Assembly: GCA_902489965.1 (NCBI GenBank)
Contig: CABUCA010000073.1
Coordinates: 1-8,215, forward strand
DNA length: 8,215 nt
From: an uncultured Collinsella sp.
GTDB taxonomy: Bacteria > Actinomycetota > Coriobacteriia > Coriobacteriales > Coriobacteriaceae
Direction of reading: 5' to 3'
Shown piece after piece: positions 1-6,239 of this stretch. How positions within the stretch are numbered: the stretch's first letter is position 1; every line of letters begins with the position of its first letter. A program made the position numbers and the translations under genes. The notes beneath the pieces are model-generated. The model saw nothing but the letters and a program-made list of their open reading frames with translations, was not told the origin of the DNA and searched no databases.

Positions 1-1
1 C

Positions 2-556
2 GTAACGAAAACACACGACAGGAATATTGCTTCGCTGGCGGCGTCTTCGGGCTTTGGTCTGTTGCTGGAATATGCCGCCGATGTGCGCGATAACGGGGCT
101 TCACTCGACGAGACGGCTGCCTGGATCGAGGAGCGCAAGCTCAACCTGCACCACTGGTTCTTCTCGACCGATCTGTCGAGCTACCTACGAGGCGGTCGCA
201 TTTCGGCTGCGAGCGCGATCATTGGCACGGCGCTTAAGATTTGCCCGCTTATGACGGTCGATTGCGAAGGTAAGCTGTCGCCGCGTGAGAAAATTCGCAC
301 TAAGAAGCGAGCGATTTCCGAGATGGCTAAGACCATGATGGCACACGTGCAGGACGGTGTGGATTATTCGGGTAAGTGCATCATGTCGCACTCGGCGTGC
401 CGCGAGGATGCCGAGGCGGTTGCGGCGCTGATTGAGGAACAGGTTCCGCAGCTTAAAGGCAAGATTGAGATCAATGACATTGGTACTCTGATTGGCTCGC
501 ATACCGGACCTGGTACGGTGGCGCTCTTCTTTATGGGCGACAAGCGCGTGGATTAA
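2..556 (+). CDS. DegV family (FakB-like fatty-acid-binding) protein, 3' part only
   Basis: This is an open frame entering from the left edge; about 184 residues are visible and the N-terminal domain lies outside the window. The visible part reads as the C-terminal half of a DegV protein: an SSGFGLLLEYAADV helix, the segment HHWFFSTDLSSYLRGGRIS (its RGGRIS part at about 188-205), then GTALKICPLMTVD followed by GKL and a basic KIRTKKRA stretch, and a terminal IGSHTGPGTVALFF strand. In the family, DegV/FakB proteins bind a fatty acid and present it to the FakA kinase for entry of exogenous fatty acids into phospholipid synthesis. No kinase gene is visible, so the partner and ligand are unknown. 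The gene ends at a TAA and converges on the minus-strand gene at 638-1729. Family membership is seen in the sequence; the fatty-acid role is family knowledge. Confidence 0.9.
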   Translation, partial: VTKTHDRNIASLAASSGFGLLLEYAADVRDNGASLDETAAWIEERKLNLHHWFFSTDLSSYLRGGRISAASAIIGTALKICPLMTVDCEGKLSPREKIRTKKRAISEMAKTMMAHVQDGVDYSGKCIMSHSACREDAEAVAALIEEQVPQLKGKIEINDIGTLIGSHTGPGTVALFFMGDKRVD

Positions 557-597
557 TTTGCCCCATCACGTCGCTGCATGATTGCTCAAACGATAAC

Positions 598-625
598 GGC
601 CCGCCTCACGTTTGTGGGGCGGGCC
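598..625. terminator. Bidirectional hairpin terminator between convergent genes
   Basis: A 12-bp stem (GGCCCGCCTCAC paired with GTGGGGCGGGCC, one G-U wobble) closes a GTTT tetraloop. It lies in the 81-nt gap between the DegV-family stop at 556 and the stop of the minus-strand gene at 638. T-rich but interrupted runs follow on both strands (TTGCTGTT on plus, GTTATCGTTT on minus), so it can plausibly end transcription in both directions. Confidence 0.8.
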
Positions 626-637
626 TTGCTGTTACGA

Positions 638-1729
638 TTAGCGTTTCTTTCCGCGGAAGAAGAAGCCGTGCAGTGACGGCTTGAGGCCGCGGTTGGCGCG
701 ATGCTCCTCGACGCGCTCGTGGATCGAAGCGACGCGCTCGATGACTTCGTCGGGAATCGGCACATCGGGATTCATGTTCTCGACCTGGCTGACCTCGGCG
801 GCGGCGACCTGGTCGATAATGGGCACATCGTCGCGCGAGATGACAGGTGTGGCTTCTTCCTTCATCTTGCGATAACGCTGCATCATGTCGGTCTGTAGCT
901 GCTGTGCCGAAGGCGGCGTCCAGATGATGGCGTTGGCGCCGGCGGCGATGGTCTCACGGATGCTCTCGGGCGTCTTGCCGCCCGGCGCGATGAGCGGCAG
1001 GTTGGGATAGTGCTCGCGCAGTTCACGCAGGACCTGGGGCGTGTTTTTGCCGGCGGCGATGTTGAGAATCTTGGCTCCGGCGCGCACTTTGGCATGCGCA
1101 TCGTCGTCGCAACGTACGACCGTGGCGATGACGGGGATGTCGGCGATGTTGGTGATGTGCTCGACCATCTCGGCAGTAGCGGGGGAGTTGACCACGCAGC
1201 CCGCCGCGCCCTGCATCTCGGAGACGGCTGCCATCTGCACGGAGCGCTTACCGGTCGTAGTTCCGCCGCCCACGCCTACAAAGACCGGGCACTCGGCGAC
1301 GGTCAGCAGCGCTTGCGTAATGGCGGGCTGCGGCGTGAAAGGGTAGACCGCAAAAACGGCATCGGCGTTGGAGTTGCGGATAACCGCGACATCGGTAGTG
1401 TAAATGAGCGACTTGATGCGGCGGCCGAAGAGCGTGAAGCCGCTGGCCTCCTCGATCTCGTCGGGCATGCGAAGAGCAGCCTTGCGCAGACGTCCGTCGA
1501 TGGGCAGGGGCTCCATGGGGAGCAGTCCGTTGGGGGTCACGGCTACCTGGGGCTCGGTGAACTCGTCTGCGAGCTCGACCTCGGAGAAATCGACCGAGGC
1601 GACGATGTCCTCGTGAACCTCGGCGGGTACATCGATGGGAGCTTGGTCGTTTGCCGCGGCAGGCGTGTCGAAGGAGCTGGTGCCGACAAAGGCGTCGACG
1701 CGTTCGTTTAGGTCGTTGAGGGTATCCAT
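638..1729 (-). CDS. Conserved protein of unknown function with a KDPG-aldolase-like TIM-barrel core
   Basis: This 363-aa protein is one I do not recognise by name. Residues 1-80 are acidic and low in complexity, probably disordered. Residues about 105-275 read as alternating strands and helices whose order resembles the KDPG/KHG aldolase family: VFAVYPFTPQPAITQAL (125-141), VFVGVGGGTTTGK (149-161), CVVNSPATAEMVEHI (178-192), IPVIATVV (198-205), GAKILNIAAG (218-227), then LIAPGGKTPES (246-256), which matches the PTGGITPEN phosphate-binding loop. In that alignment the Schiff-base lysine position of the aldolases appears to be Asn223, and no equivalent of the catalytic glutamate is evident, so an ordinary aldolase is unlikely. 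Residues 290-363 are charged, with a basic FFFRGKKR end. The start ATG has no Shine-Dalgarno; a TAGAAT box lies 9 nt upstream, suggesting a leaderless mRNA. The fold is my inference. Confidence 0.75.
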   Translation of the reverse strand: MDTLNDLNERVDAFVGTSSFDTPAAANDQAPIDVPAEVHEDIVASVDFSEVELADEFTEPQVAVTPNGLLPMEPLPIDGRLRKAALRMPDEIEEASGFTLFGRRIKSLIYTTDVAVIRNSNADAVFAVYPFTPQPAITQALLTVAECPVFVGVGGGTTTGKRSVQMAAVSEMQGAAGCVVNSPATAEMVEHITNIADIPVIATVVRCDDDAHAKVRAGAKILNIAAGKNTPQVLRELREHYPNLPLIAPGGKTPESIRETIAAGANAIIWTPPSAQQLQTDMMQRYRKMKEEATPVISRDDVPIIDQVAAAEVSQVENMNPDVPIPDEVIERVASIHERVEEHRANRGLKPSLHGFFFRGKKR

Positions 1730-1738
1730 GGAGGCTCG

Positions 1739-1744
1739 ATTCTA
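1739..1744 (-). promoter_or_regulatory. Candidate -10 box for a leaderless transcript of the 638-1729 gene
   Basis: On the minus strand TAGAAT ends 9 nt before the ATG at 1729, so transcription would begin within a base or two of the start codon. No purine-rich Shine-Dalgarno precedes that ATG (the nearest bases are GAGCCTCC). No convincing -35 box is seen. Confidence 0.35.
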
Positions 1745-1879
1745 TGCGATGGTGGCCGGCGCGATGCAGCCGGAATTGCGAATGCTAAATCGTTTGACGA
1801 GTTGATTTTTCCCCGCCGCACCATCCGTTAGACCGAAGGGCGGGAGAACGTGAAGGAGCTGTGGTGGCGAGGATCGAGG

Positions 1880-1888
1880 TGCTATCTT
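1880..1888 (+). promoter_or_regulatory. Candidate extended -10 promoter for the 56-aa membrane protein
   Basis: TGC-TATCTT is an extended -10 motif placed 32 nt before the ATG at 1921. It would give a leader of about 25 nt containing the Shine-Dalgarno. No good -35 hexamer is visible 16-18 nt upstream, as is common for extended -10 promoters. Confidence 0.35.
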
Positions 1889-1920
1889 GAAAGTCCCGTT
1901 TAAAAGAGAGGTGACGCGGT

Positions 1921-2091
1921 ATGGAATTGACAGCAATGTTTGGCTCGATTGGCCTGTGCGTGGGCGCAATCGTTGCCGCCGCGGTCATCTACTTTGTGGT
2001 CACGGCCATTAAGGGCAAAAGGGCCGAACGCAAGGAGCGCGCGATGCTTAAACAGCATCGCGACCAGCAGGGCAAACGCGCACAGAGATAG
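1921..2091 (+). CDS. Small single-pass membrane protein, 56 aa, function unknown
   Basis: An ATG is preceded by AGAGAGGTG at 1905-1913, a good Shine-Dalgarno with 7-nt spacing, and the frame ends at a TAG. The protein begins MELTAMFGSIGLCVGAIVAA. Residues about 7-30 form one hydrophobic transmembrane segment, followed at once by a strongly basic tail (KGKRAERKERAMLKQHRDQQGKRAQR) that should sit in the cytoplasm by the positive-inside rule. It has no cysteine or lipobox pattern of a lipoprotein and no recognised domain. It converges on the RNA methyltransferase gene with only 24 nt between the stops. The ribosome site, composition and hydrophobicity pattern support a real gene. Its function cannot be inferred; it could be a small regulator or accessory subunit of a membrane complex. 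Confidence 0.65.
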   Translation: MELTAMFGSIGLCVGAIVAAAVIYFVVTAIKGKRAERKERAMLKQHRDQQGKRAQR

Positions 2092-2115
2092 CTTGTTGAG
2101 TTTTTGATCCGTGCG

Positions 2116-3219
2116 CTAGCTGCGTTTTCGGATCAGGGCAATGTAGAAGCCCTCAAAATCGCGGCTAGGCGGAATGGTCAGCGTGCCGGGCATACCGTTG
2201 GCGATGGCCGAGACATGGCCGGCGGCGATGGCCTCGGTGAGGGCGTTGCACTCGATATGCGGCTCCTCGCCGGCATCCTGGGCGCGACGCGCTTCACTTT
2301 CGCTCGGTGTGCCGTCGAGGGGGATAAGCTCGCAATCCATGTGCTTGTCGAGGGCCTCTTGCAGGGCGTCCTCGTTTTCCTGCGGCATGATCGAACAGGT
2401 GGAATAGACGAGCGTGCCGCCCGGTTTGAGGGCTCCCATGGCGCGGTCCAGAAGCGCGCGCTGCGAGCGGGCGCACTTGACGAGCAGCTGCTCGGTGAGG
2501 CCGCGCAGGCTTTTCTCGTTGCCACTGATGACGGTGCCCGTGCCGGTGCAGGGAGCGTCGAGCAGGATGCGGTCAAAGCGGAAGAACTCGTCGAGCTCGC
2601 GTGCGTCGATGCGCATGACGGGCACGTTTTTGGCACCTTGGCGGTGGAGGTTGGACTCAAGCTTTTCGGCGCGGGGAATGCTCATCTCGCAGGCCGTGAG
2701 GTGTGCCTGGCCCTGGGTGAGGGCGGCGATCTGCGTCGTCTTGCCGCCAGGGGCTGCGCACATGTCCAGGATGTCCTCGCCTGCCTGGGCGCCCAACACC
2801 AAAGGCGGCATCATGGACGACAGGCTCTGTAGGTAGATCTTGCCGTCGCGGTAGATGTCGAGGTCCCATAGGTCGGAAACCTGGGCCTCGGGCAGGATAA
2901 AGGCGTCCGGATACCAAGCGACGGGGTTGTGGGCGATGCCGGCGGCACCGAGCGCCGCAGCGATGTCCTCGGCGGTCGCCTTGAGCGTGTTGGCGCGCAG
3001 CGTGACCGGGCGTGTGGCCGCGGCGCCGAAGCCCTCGATCATGAGCTCGGCATCGGCGGGCGCATAGGCGCCGGCGACCGTGTCGACCATAAAGCGCGGC
3101 AGGTCGGCGGCGCAGGGAAGGGCGGCAAGCTGGTCGGAAAGCTCGGTAGCGGCAAACTGCCTGAGCTTGAGCTCGGGCTTAACCTGCTTTTTCTGCTTAC
3201 GACGACGCGGCTTGGACAT
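2116..3219 (-). CDS. RsmB/NOP (NOL1/NOP2/Sun) family SAM-dependent RNA cytosine-C5 methyltransferase
   Basis: This 367-aa protein transfers methyl from S-adenosylmethionine to C5 of a cytosine in rRNA or tRNA. The SAM-binding motif I is DMCAAPGGKT (152-161). Motif IV is DAPCTGTG (221-228), whose Cys224 in this family releases the product. Motif VI is YSTCS (272-276), whose Cys275 is the attacking nucleophile. The N-terminal ~20 residues are very basic (SKPRRRKQKKQVK), as expected for RNA contact. Residues ~40-150 look like the family's N-terminal RNA-binding domain, with RANTLK at 75-80. The C-terminus FEGFYIALIRKRS is the usual end of the catalytic domain. It is shorter than E. coli RsmF and lacks the long RsmF C-terminal extension, so the target base cannot be named. 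The start is supported by GGAAGGAAAG just upstream (3224-3233). Confidence 0.9.
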   Translation of the reverse strand: MSKPRRRKQKKQVKPELKLRQFAATELSDQLAALPCAADLPRFMVDTVAGAYAPADAELMIEGFGAAATRPVTLRANTLKATAEDIAAALGAAGIAHNPVAWYPDAFILPEAQVSDLWDLDIYRDGKIYLQSLSSMMPPLVLGAQAGEDILDMCAAPGGKTTQIAALTQGQAHLTACEMSIPRAEKLESNLHRQGAKNVPVMRIDARELDEFFRFDRILLDAPCTGTGTVISGNEKSLRGLTEQLLVKCARSQRALLDRAMGALKPGGTLVYSTCSIMPQENEDALQEALDKHMDCELIPLDGTPSESEARRAQDAGEEPHIECNALTEAIAAGHVSAIANGMPGTLTIPPSRDFEGFYIALIRKRS

Positions 3220-3238
3220 CCGTCTTTCCTTCCACCTA

Positions 3239-3350
3239 AATGATTATTCTGGGACGGGGATTAAATAATCATTCCATGACTCCCGTCACAAAAAGACTGT
3301 ACTGTGGCGCCCGGGAATGATTTTTTAATCCCCGTCCCAGAATAATCATT
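3239..3350. repeat. REPIN/MITE-like element: two 37-nt arms in inverted orientation
   Basis: The left arm (3239-3275) and right arm (3314-3350) are reverse complements over 37 nt with one mismatch, separated by 38 nt. Each arm is itself an inverted repeat. The left arm has AATGATTATT and AATAATCATT around a 15-nt loop, CTGGGACGGGGATTA; the right arm carries the same loop inverted. Two head-to-head copies of one hairpin unit is the architecture of REPINs, which are mobilised by RAYT (Y1) transposases; a MITE is the alternative. No transposase gene and no clear target-site duplication are present here. The AT-rich stems contrast with the GC-rich surroundings, which suggests insertion. Confidence 0.75.
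3260..3289 (-). promoter_or_regulatory. Possible promoter inside the inverted-repeat element, reading into the methyltransferase gene
   Basis: On the minus strand TTTAAT (3265-3260, 5 of 6 to TATAAT) lies in the left arm, and GTGACG (3289-3284, 4 of 6 to TTGACA) lies in the element's central spacer. The gap is 18 nt. The predicted start near 3253 gives a leader of about 34 nt to the ATG at 3219. Weak evidence from consensus matching only. Confidence 0.25.
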
Positions 3351-3359
3351 CCCGGGCGC
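3307..3359 (-). terminator. Strong stem-loop just after the MetRS-like gene; possible terminator
   Basis: GCGCCCGGGAATGATTTTT (3307-3325) pairs with AATAATCATTCCCGGGCGC (3341-3359) in 18 of 19 positions around a 15-nt loop. It begins 17 nt past the synthetase stop. The right arm of the inverted-repeat element forms its upper half, and a GC-rich base extends outward beyond the repeat. No T-tract follows on the minus strand, so intrinsic termination is uncertain; it may instead block 3' exonucleases. Confidence 0.45.
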
Positions 3360-3376
3360 GTTGCTACTAGCGTGCT

Positions 3377-5527
3377 TTAGTACTGGCTCTCGTGCTTGCT
3401 GAAGAAGTCGAAGCGCGGGGGCAGCGGCTTCACGCGGTGGTCGCCGGGCTTCTCGCCCAGGCTCTCTACGAACTCGTCCGTGGAGGCAAAGATGTTATCC
3501 CAGCTAAAGAAGGCGACCGGATCGACGTCGAAGTACTCGCAGATGAGTTCGCAGCCGGCCGGGACGATACCGTGCATCAGGACGGTCGCCACGCGCAGCT
3601 CGGTAAAGGCATCAACCAGGGCCTGCGTCATCGCTGCGTTTGCTTCGTCGCCCTCGAGCTTGTTGGCGGCCTTGGAGGCGTCGCTCCAGCGCTTGTTGGC
3701 GGCGCGCAGGTAGTCGTCGCACACGGCAAGCGCGCGGTGCGTCTCGAACTTGTACATGGCCTGCTCAAAGGCAAGAGCTGCCTGCTCGGCAGCCTCGACC
3801 ACGGCGGCAGAGGCGGCACCGGCGGGGATGCAGCCGTTGCGATAGGGGCTCTCGTCGCCTTCCTTGACGGCGACGCCGTAGAAGCAGCTGCGGGCCAGAC
3901 GGTTGAATACGCCGGTCAAAAGGGCGCTCTCCTTAAGGGCCGGATCGATAACGCGCTTGTCGTCGCAGGCGCGCACCTCGTTGCCGTCCTTGTCCTTGCC
4001 GGTCACACGCGTGTCGTATGCCTTGGGGCTAAAGCTCACCGGCTTTTCGGACAGGCCGAGCGACAGCCAGTGCGCGCGCATCTGCTCGCAGGTGTAGTGG
4101 TTGAGTAGGTCGTCTGCCGGCGGGGGAGGCGTCTGCGAGGACGAGCTGGCCTTTTTGCCCATGTAGAGCAGGTGGTAGCAGGCGCTGACGGTGCTCTGCG
4201 TGAGGTCCCAGCCCAGGGCCTCCCACATGGCGGTCTGCGCGATGCAGTAGAAGTAGATGTTGTCCTGACCGATAAACTGGTAGATCTGTGCGTCGTCCGA
4301 GCACCACCAGTCGCGCCAGTCGAGCGAGCTGTGCTGGTAGGTGGGCGCGGGCACCTGTGTGGAGTCGGCAGCGGGCTCGCCCATGAGGGCGGCATCCTGG
4401 GCGGCGACGCCCTCGGTCACGCCGGCGGCCTTGGCATCGCGCGCGAGCACGGTACGCGTATAGCTGATGGGCGCCCACAGGCTCTCTGGCCAGCACCAGC
4501 AGGTGACGTCGGAAACGCCGTCGACCTGGGGCACCGGAACGCCCCAGTCGATGTTGCCGGTGATGCGGAAAGGCACGAGCGCTTTGCCGCTGCGGAAGCG
4601 CACGCCGCCGTTGGCGAGCACCGCATGGGCGTCGTCGCGCTCCTTCCAGCTGGGGAAGGTGACGGTAAAGCTGCTCTTGTTTCCCTCGGGCTCCAGCACG
4701 GTGTGCTCGGGCAGCTGGTCCTCGACGGCATCGAAGGCCTCGCGGAACTTGTTTTGGATATAGAGCTGGGCCGGCAGCAGCCACTCCTCCATGGTCTTGG
4801 AGACCACGGAACGAACCTGCGGGTTCTGGGCGAGCTTGGCGGTGTAGGTCTTCATAAAGTCGAGGTAGGCCGGCAGGTCGAAGTAGAGGTTGTCGACCGG
4901 GCGCAGCTCGGGCACCTCGCCGGTGAGCTGGCTCTTGGGTGCGATGAGCTCCTCGGGCTCAAACTGGTGACCCAGGTCGCACTCGTCGGCATAAGCCTTC
5001 TCGGACTTGCAGCCCTGGATGGGGCAGCGGCCGATCACTTGGCGGCCGTTGAGGAACGTGCCGGCCTTGGCGTCGTAGAACTGCAGCGTGGAGCGCTTGG
5101 AGATGGTGCCCTGCTCATGCAGGCGCTCGATAATCTCGGCGGTCACTTCGTTGTGAATCTGCGCAGCCGGCTCAAGGCCCGAGCCGCCGTAGATATCGCA
5201 GCTGATGTTGTAGTTGTTGAGGGTCGCGGCCTGGCGGGAGTGATTGGACTCGACGTACTCGTTAATGGACTTGTCGTAGCCCTCGTTCTCCTTGAGCTTG
5301 CGGTAGCTCTCCATGATGGGCGAGCCGTAGCAGTCGGTGCCCGAGGTGAAGATGACGTTCTCGCGGCCCAGACGGTCGCGCAGGAAGCGGGCGAAGAAGT
5401 CGGCAGGGACAAAGACGCCGCCGACGTGGCCAAAGTGAAGGCCCTTGTTGCCGTAGGGCTCGCCGGCGGTAACGATGGCGCGGCGAGGCCAGCTGGGACG
5501 GTCGTTCATGGAGTATTTGGATGCCAT
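3377..5527 (-). CDS. Divergent methionyl-tRNA synthetase family protein (class I tRNA ligase)
   Basis: This 716-aa protein is MetRS-like along its length: HIGH motif as HFGHVGG (31-37), GTDCYGSP (63-70), a zinc knuckle C168-x4-C173-x9-C183-x3-H187, LTGEVPELRPVDNLYFDLPAY (201-221), FIGQDNIYFY (418-427), and a helical anticodon-binding-type domain from ~530. MetRS joins methionine to tRNA-Met. Several signature residues differ. Met-pocket residues known from E. coli align as Leu13 to Glu23 (GEPY replaces ALPY) and His301 to Tyr427, while Tyr15, Asp52 and Tyr260 are kept as Tyr25, Asp65 and Tyr356. The KMSKS loop is KASSS (459-463), followed by QTPPPP. There are insertions at ~255-320 and 360-405. 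It is either the cell's own divergent metG or a paralogue with another role; no symbol is given for that reason. Residue correspondences are my manual alignment. The start is set by the ribosome site, 31 codons inside the longest frame. Confidence 0.85.
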   Translation of the reverse strand: MASKYSMNDRPSWPRRAIVTAGEPYGNKGLHFGHVGGVFVPADFFARFLRDRLGRENVIFTSGTDCYGSPIMESYRKLKENEGYDKSINEYVESNHSRQAATLNNYNISCDIYGGSGLEPAAQIHNEVTAEIIERLHEQGTISKRSTLQFYDAKAGTFLNGRQVIGRCPIQGCKSEKAYADECDLGHQFEPEELIAPKSQLTGEVPELRPVDNLYFDLPAYLDFMKTYTAKLAQNPQVRSVVSKTMEEWLLPAQLYIQNKFREAFDAVEDQLPEHTVLEPEGNKSSFTVTFPSWKERDDAHAVLANGGVRFRSGKALVPFRITGNIDWGVPVPQVDGVSDVTCWCWPESLWAPISYTRTVLARDAKAAGVTEGVAAQDAALMGEPAADSTQVPAPTYQHSSLDWRDWWCSDDAQIYQFIGQDNIYFYCIAQTAMWEALGWDLTQSTVSACYHLLYMGKKASSSSQTPPPPADDLLNHYTCEQMRAHWLSLGLSEKPVSFSPKAYDTRVTGKDKDGNEVRACDDKRVIDPALKESALLTGVFNRLARSCFYGVAVKEGDESPYRNGCIPAGAASAAVVEAAEQAALAFEQAMYKFETHRALAVCDDYLRAANKRWSDASKAANKLEGDEANAAMTQALVDAFTELRVATVLMHGIVPAGCELICEYFDVDPVAFFSWDNIFASTDEFVESLGEKPGDHRVKPLPPRFDFFSKHESQY

Positions 5528-5537
5528 GGGACTCCTT
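5528..5537 (-). promoter_or_regulatory. Ribosome binding site that fixes the MetRS-like start
   Basis: On the minus strand AAGGAG-TCCC-ATG places a strong Shine-Dalgarno 4 nt before the ATG at 5527. An in-frame ATG at 5542 would put this Shine-Dalgarno inside the coding sequence, and the next one at 5509 is too far away. The protein therefore starts MASKYSMND. A GATAAT box near 5609-5614 on the minus strand is a weak candidate -10 for this gene. Confidence 0.75.
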
Positions 5538-5645
5538 CGCATATGGTGAGAGCGCGGCCGGGCGCAAGGCCTGGCGACGCGGTGGTCAATTCGTGCATAT
5601 CGTTCGACATTATCGCACATGCGGACGGGTACGTGGCAGGGGCGC

Positions 5646-5651
5646 TATCCT
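5646..5651 (+). promoter_or_regulatory. Candidate -10 box for a leaderless DUF3267 transcript
   Basis: TATCCT ends 8 nt before the ATG at 5660, so transcription would begin at or next to the start codon; no Shine-Dalgarno is present. Read on the other strand the same bases are TAGGAT, identical to the candidate queA -10, so the site might also fire toward the synthetase gene. No clear -35 box. Confidence 0.3.
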
Positions 5652-5659
5652 AAGATGCT

Positions 5660-6226
5660 ATGAATGAGATTTCCAACATACATGCGTTTGAAGACGAGGA
5701 TTTTCTGCACGCTTGCTTTGTGTGGGGGATGGTCGTAGTCGGCGTGTTTGCCGTGTGCTTGGTGCCGGTGTTTATGTTGCTGGGTGGGCCTGCAGACTTG
5801 GATGCGGCTGACGCGGGCGGCTGGATGGCTGTCGTGGGCTGGATAGTCGGCTTGGCTGCGATCTCAATGGCGTCGTTCGCCGTGCACGAGCTGGTGCACG
5901 GTGTGTTTTTTAAGCTGCTGGCGCCTGCGGGCGCGAAGGTGACCTTTGGGGCGAATCGCGAGACGGCGATGATCTATGCCTGCGCCGAGGGCGTTGTGTA
6001 TTCGCGCCGGCGGTACATGGCGGTTTGCCTGGCGCCGACGGTTGTTGTGACGGCGGCGCTTGCCCTGGGGTTTGCGTTTTCGGGCTATCCGCTGCTGTGC
6101 TACCTGGCGGCCGGCTTGCATTTGTCGGGCTGTGTGGGCGACTGGTATTACGTGCGGACCATTTTGCGCGACCGCCGCATTGTCGCCTGCGAGGATACGT
6201 CCTTTGGCGTGCGCTTTTTCGGGTGA
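5660..6226 (+). CDS. DUF3267-family integral membrane protein, putative zinc metallopeptidase
   Basis: This 188-aa membrane protein has hydrophobic segments at about 17-41, 55-75, 119-141 and 143-157. The motif AVHELVHGVFFK contains HExxH (His76, Glu77, His80) at the end of the second segment. This is the pattern of DUF3267, a family described as putative zincin peptidases with site-2-protease-like arrangement. The late GCVGD (157-161) supplies Asp161 as a possible third metal ligand. Cleavage activity and substrate are unknown and no partner is evident. The N-terminus (MNEISNIHAFEDEDF) is acidic with no cleavable signal peptide. The chosen ATG lacks a Shine-Dalgarno but has a -10-like TATCCT 8 nt upstream, suggesting leaderless expression. 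The stop TGA overlaps the ribosome site of queH, so the two genes are probably co-transcribed. Confidence 0.8.
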   Translation: MNEISNIHAFEDEDFLHACFVWGMVVVGVFAVCLVPVFMLLGGPADLDAADAGGWMAVVGWIVGLAAISMASFAVHELVHGVFFKLLAPAGAKVTFGANRETAMIYACAEGVVYSRRRYMAVCLAPTVVVTAALALGFAFSGYPLLCYLAAGLHLSGCVGDWYYVRTILRDRRIVACEDTSFGVRFFG

Positions 6227-6239
6227 GGAGATGTCGATG
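6226..6239 (+). promoter_or_regulatory. Ribosome binding site that decides the queH start
   Basis: AGGAG at 6226-6230 directly abuts an ATG at 6231 and lies 6 nt before a second in-frame ATG at 6237. The second spacing is the workable one, so QueH most likely starts MKPLLLHACC. The first A of the site is the last base of the preceding stop codon. Confidence 0.6.

Noticed and set aside
1010..1711. A 233-codon plus-strand frame over the TIM-barrel gene
   Set aside because: It is a compositional shadow: Gly/Asp/Val-rich with no domain pattern, while the minus strand shows a regular strand-helix order.
1794..1822. TTGACG considered as a -35 box for the small membrane protein gene
   Set aside because: No -10-like sequence occurs 15-19 nt downstream (the region is CCGCCGCACC), and it lies over 120 nt from the start codon.
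2105..2135. Inverted repeat TGATCCG / CGGATCA at the end of the methyltransferase gene, considered as a terminator
   Set aside because: The arms are 7 bp with a 17-nt loop, and in either reading direction the bases after the stem are not a T-tract (A-run on minus, GGGC on plus).
5528..5620. N-terminal extension of 31 residues on the MetRS-like protein
   Set aside because: The extension (MCDNVERYARIDHRV...) has no family similarity, and a strong Shine-Dalgarno sits just before the internal ATG at 5527.
4172..5653. A 493-codon open frame on the plus strand, antisense to the MetRS-like gene
   Set aside because: It is the mirror of a GC-biased coding sequence; its translation is a low-complexity run of V, G, A and L without recognisable motifs, whereas the minus strand encodes a clear synthetase.
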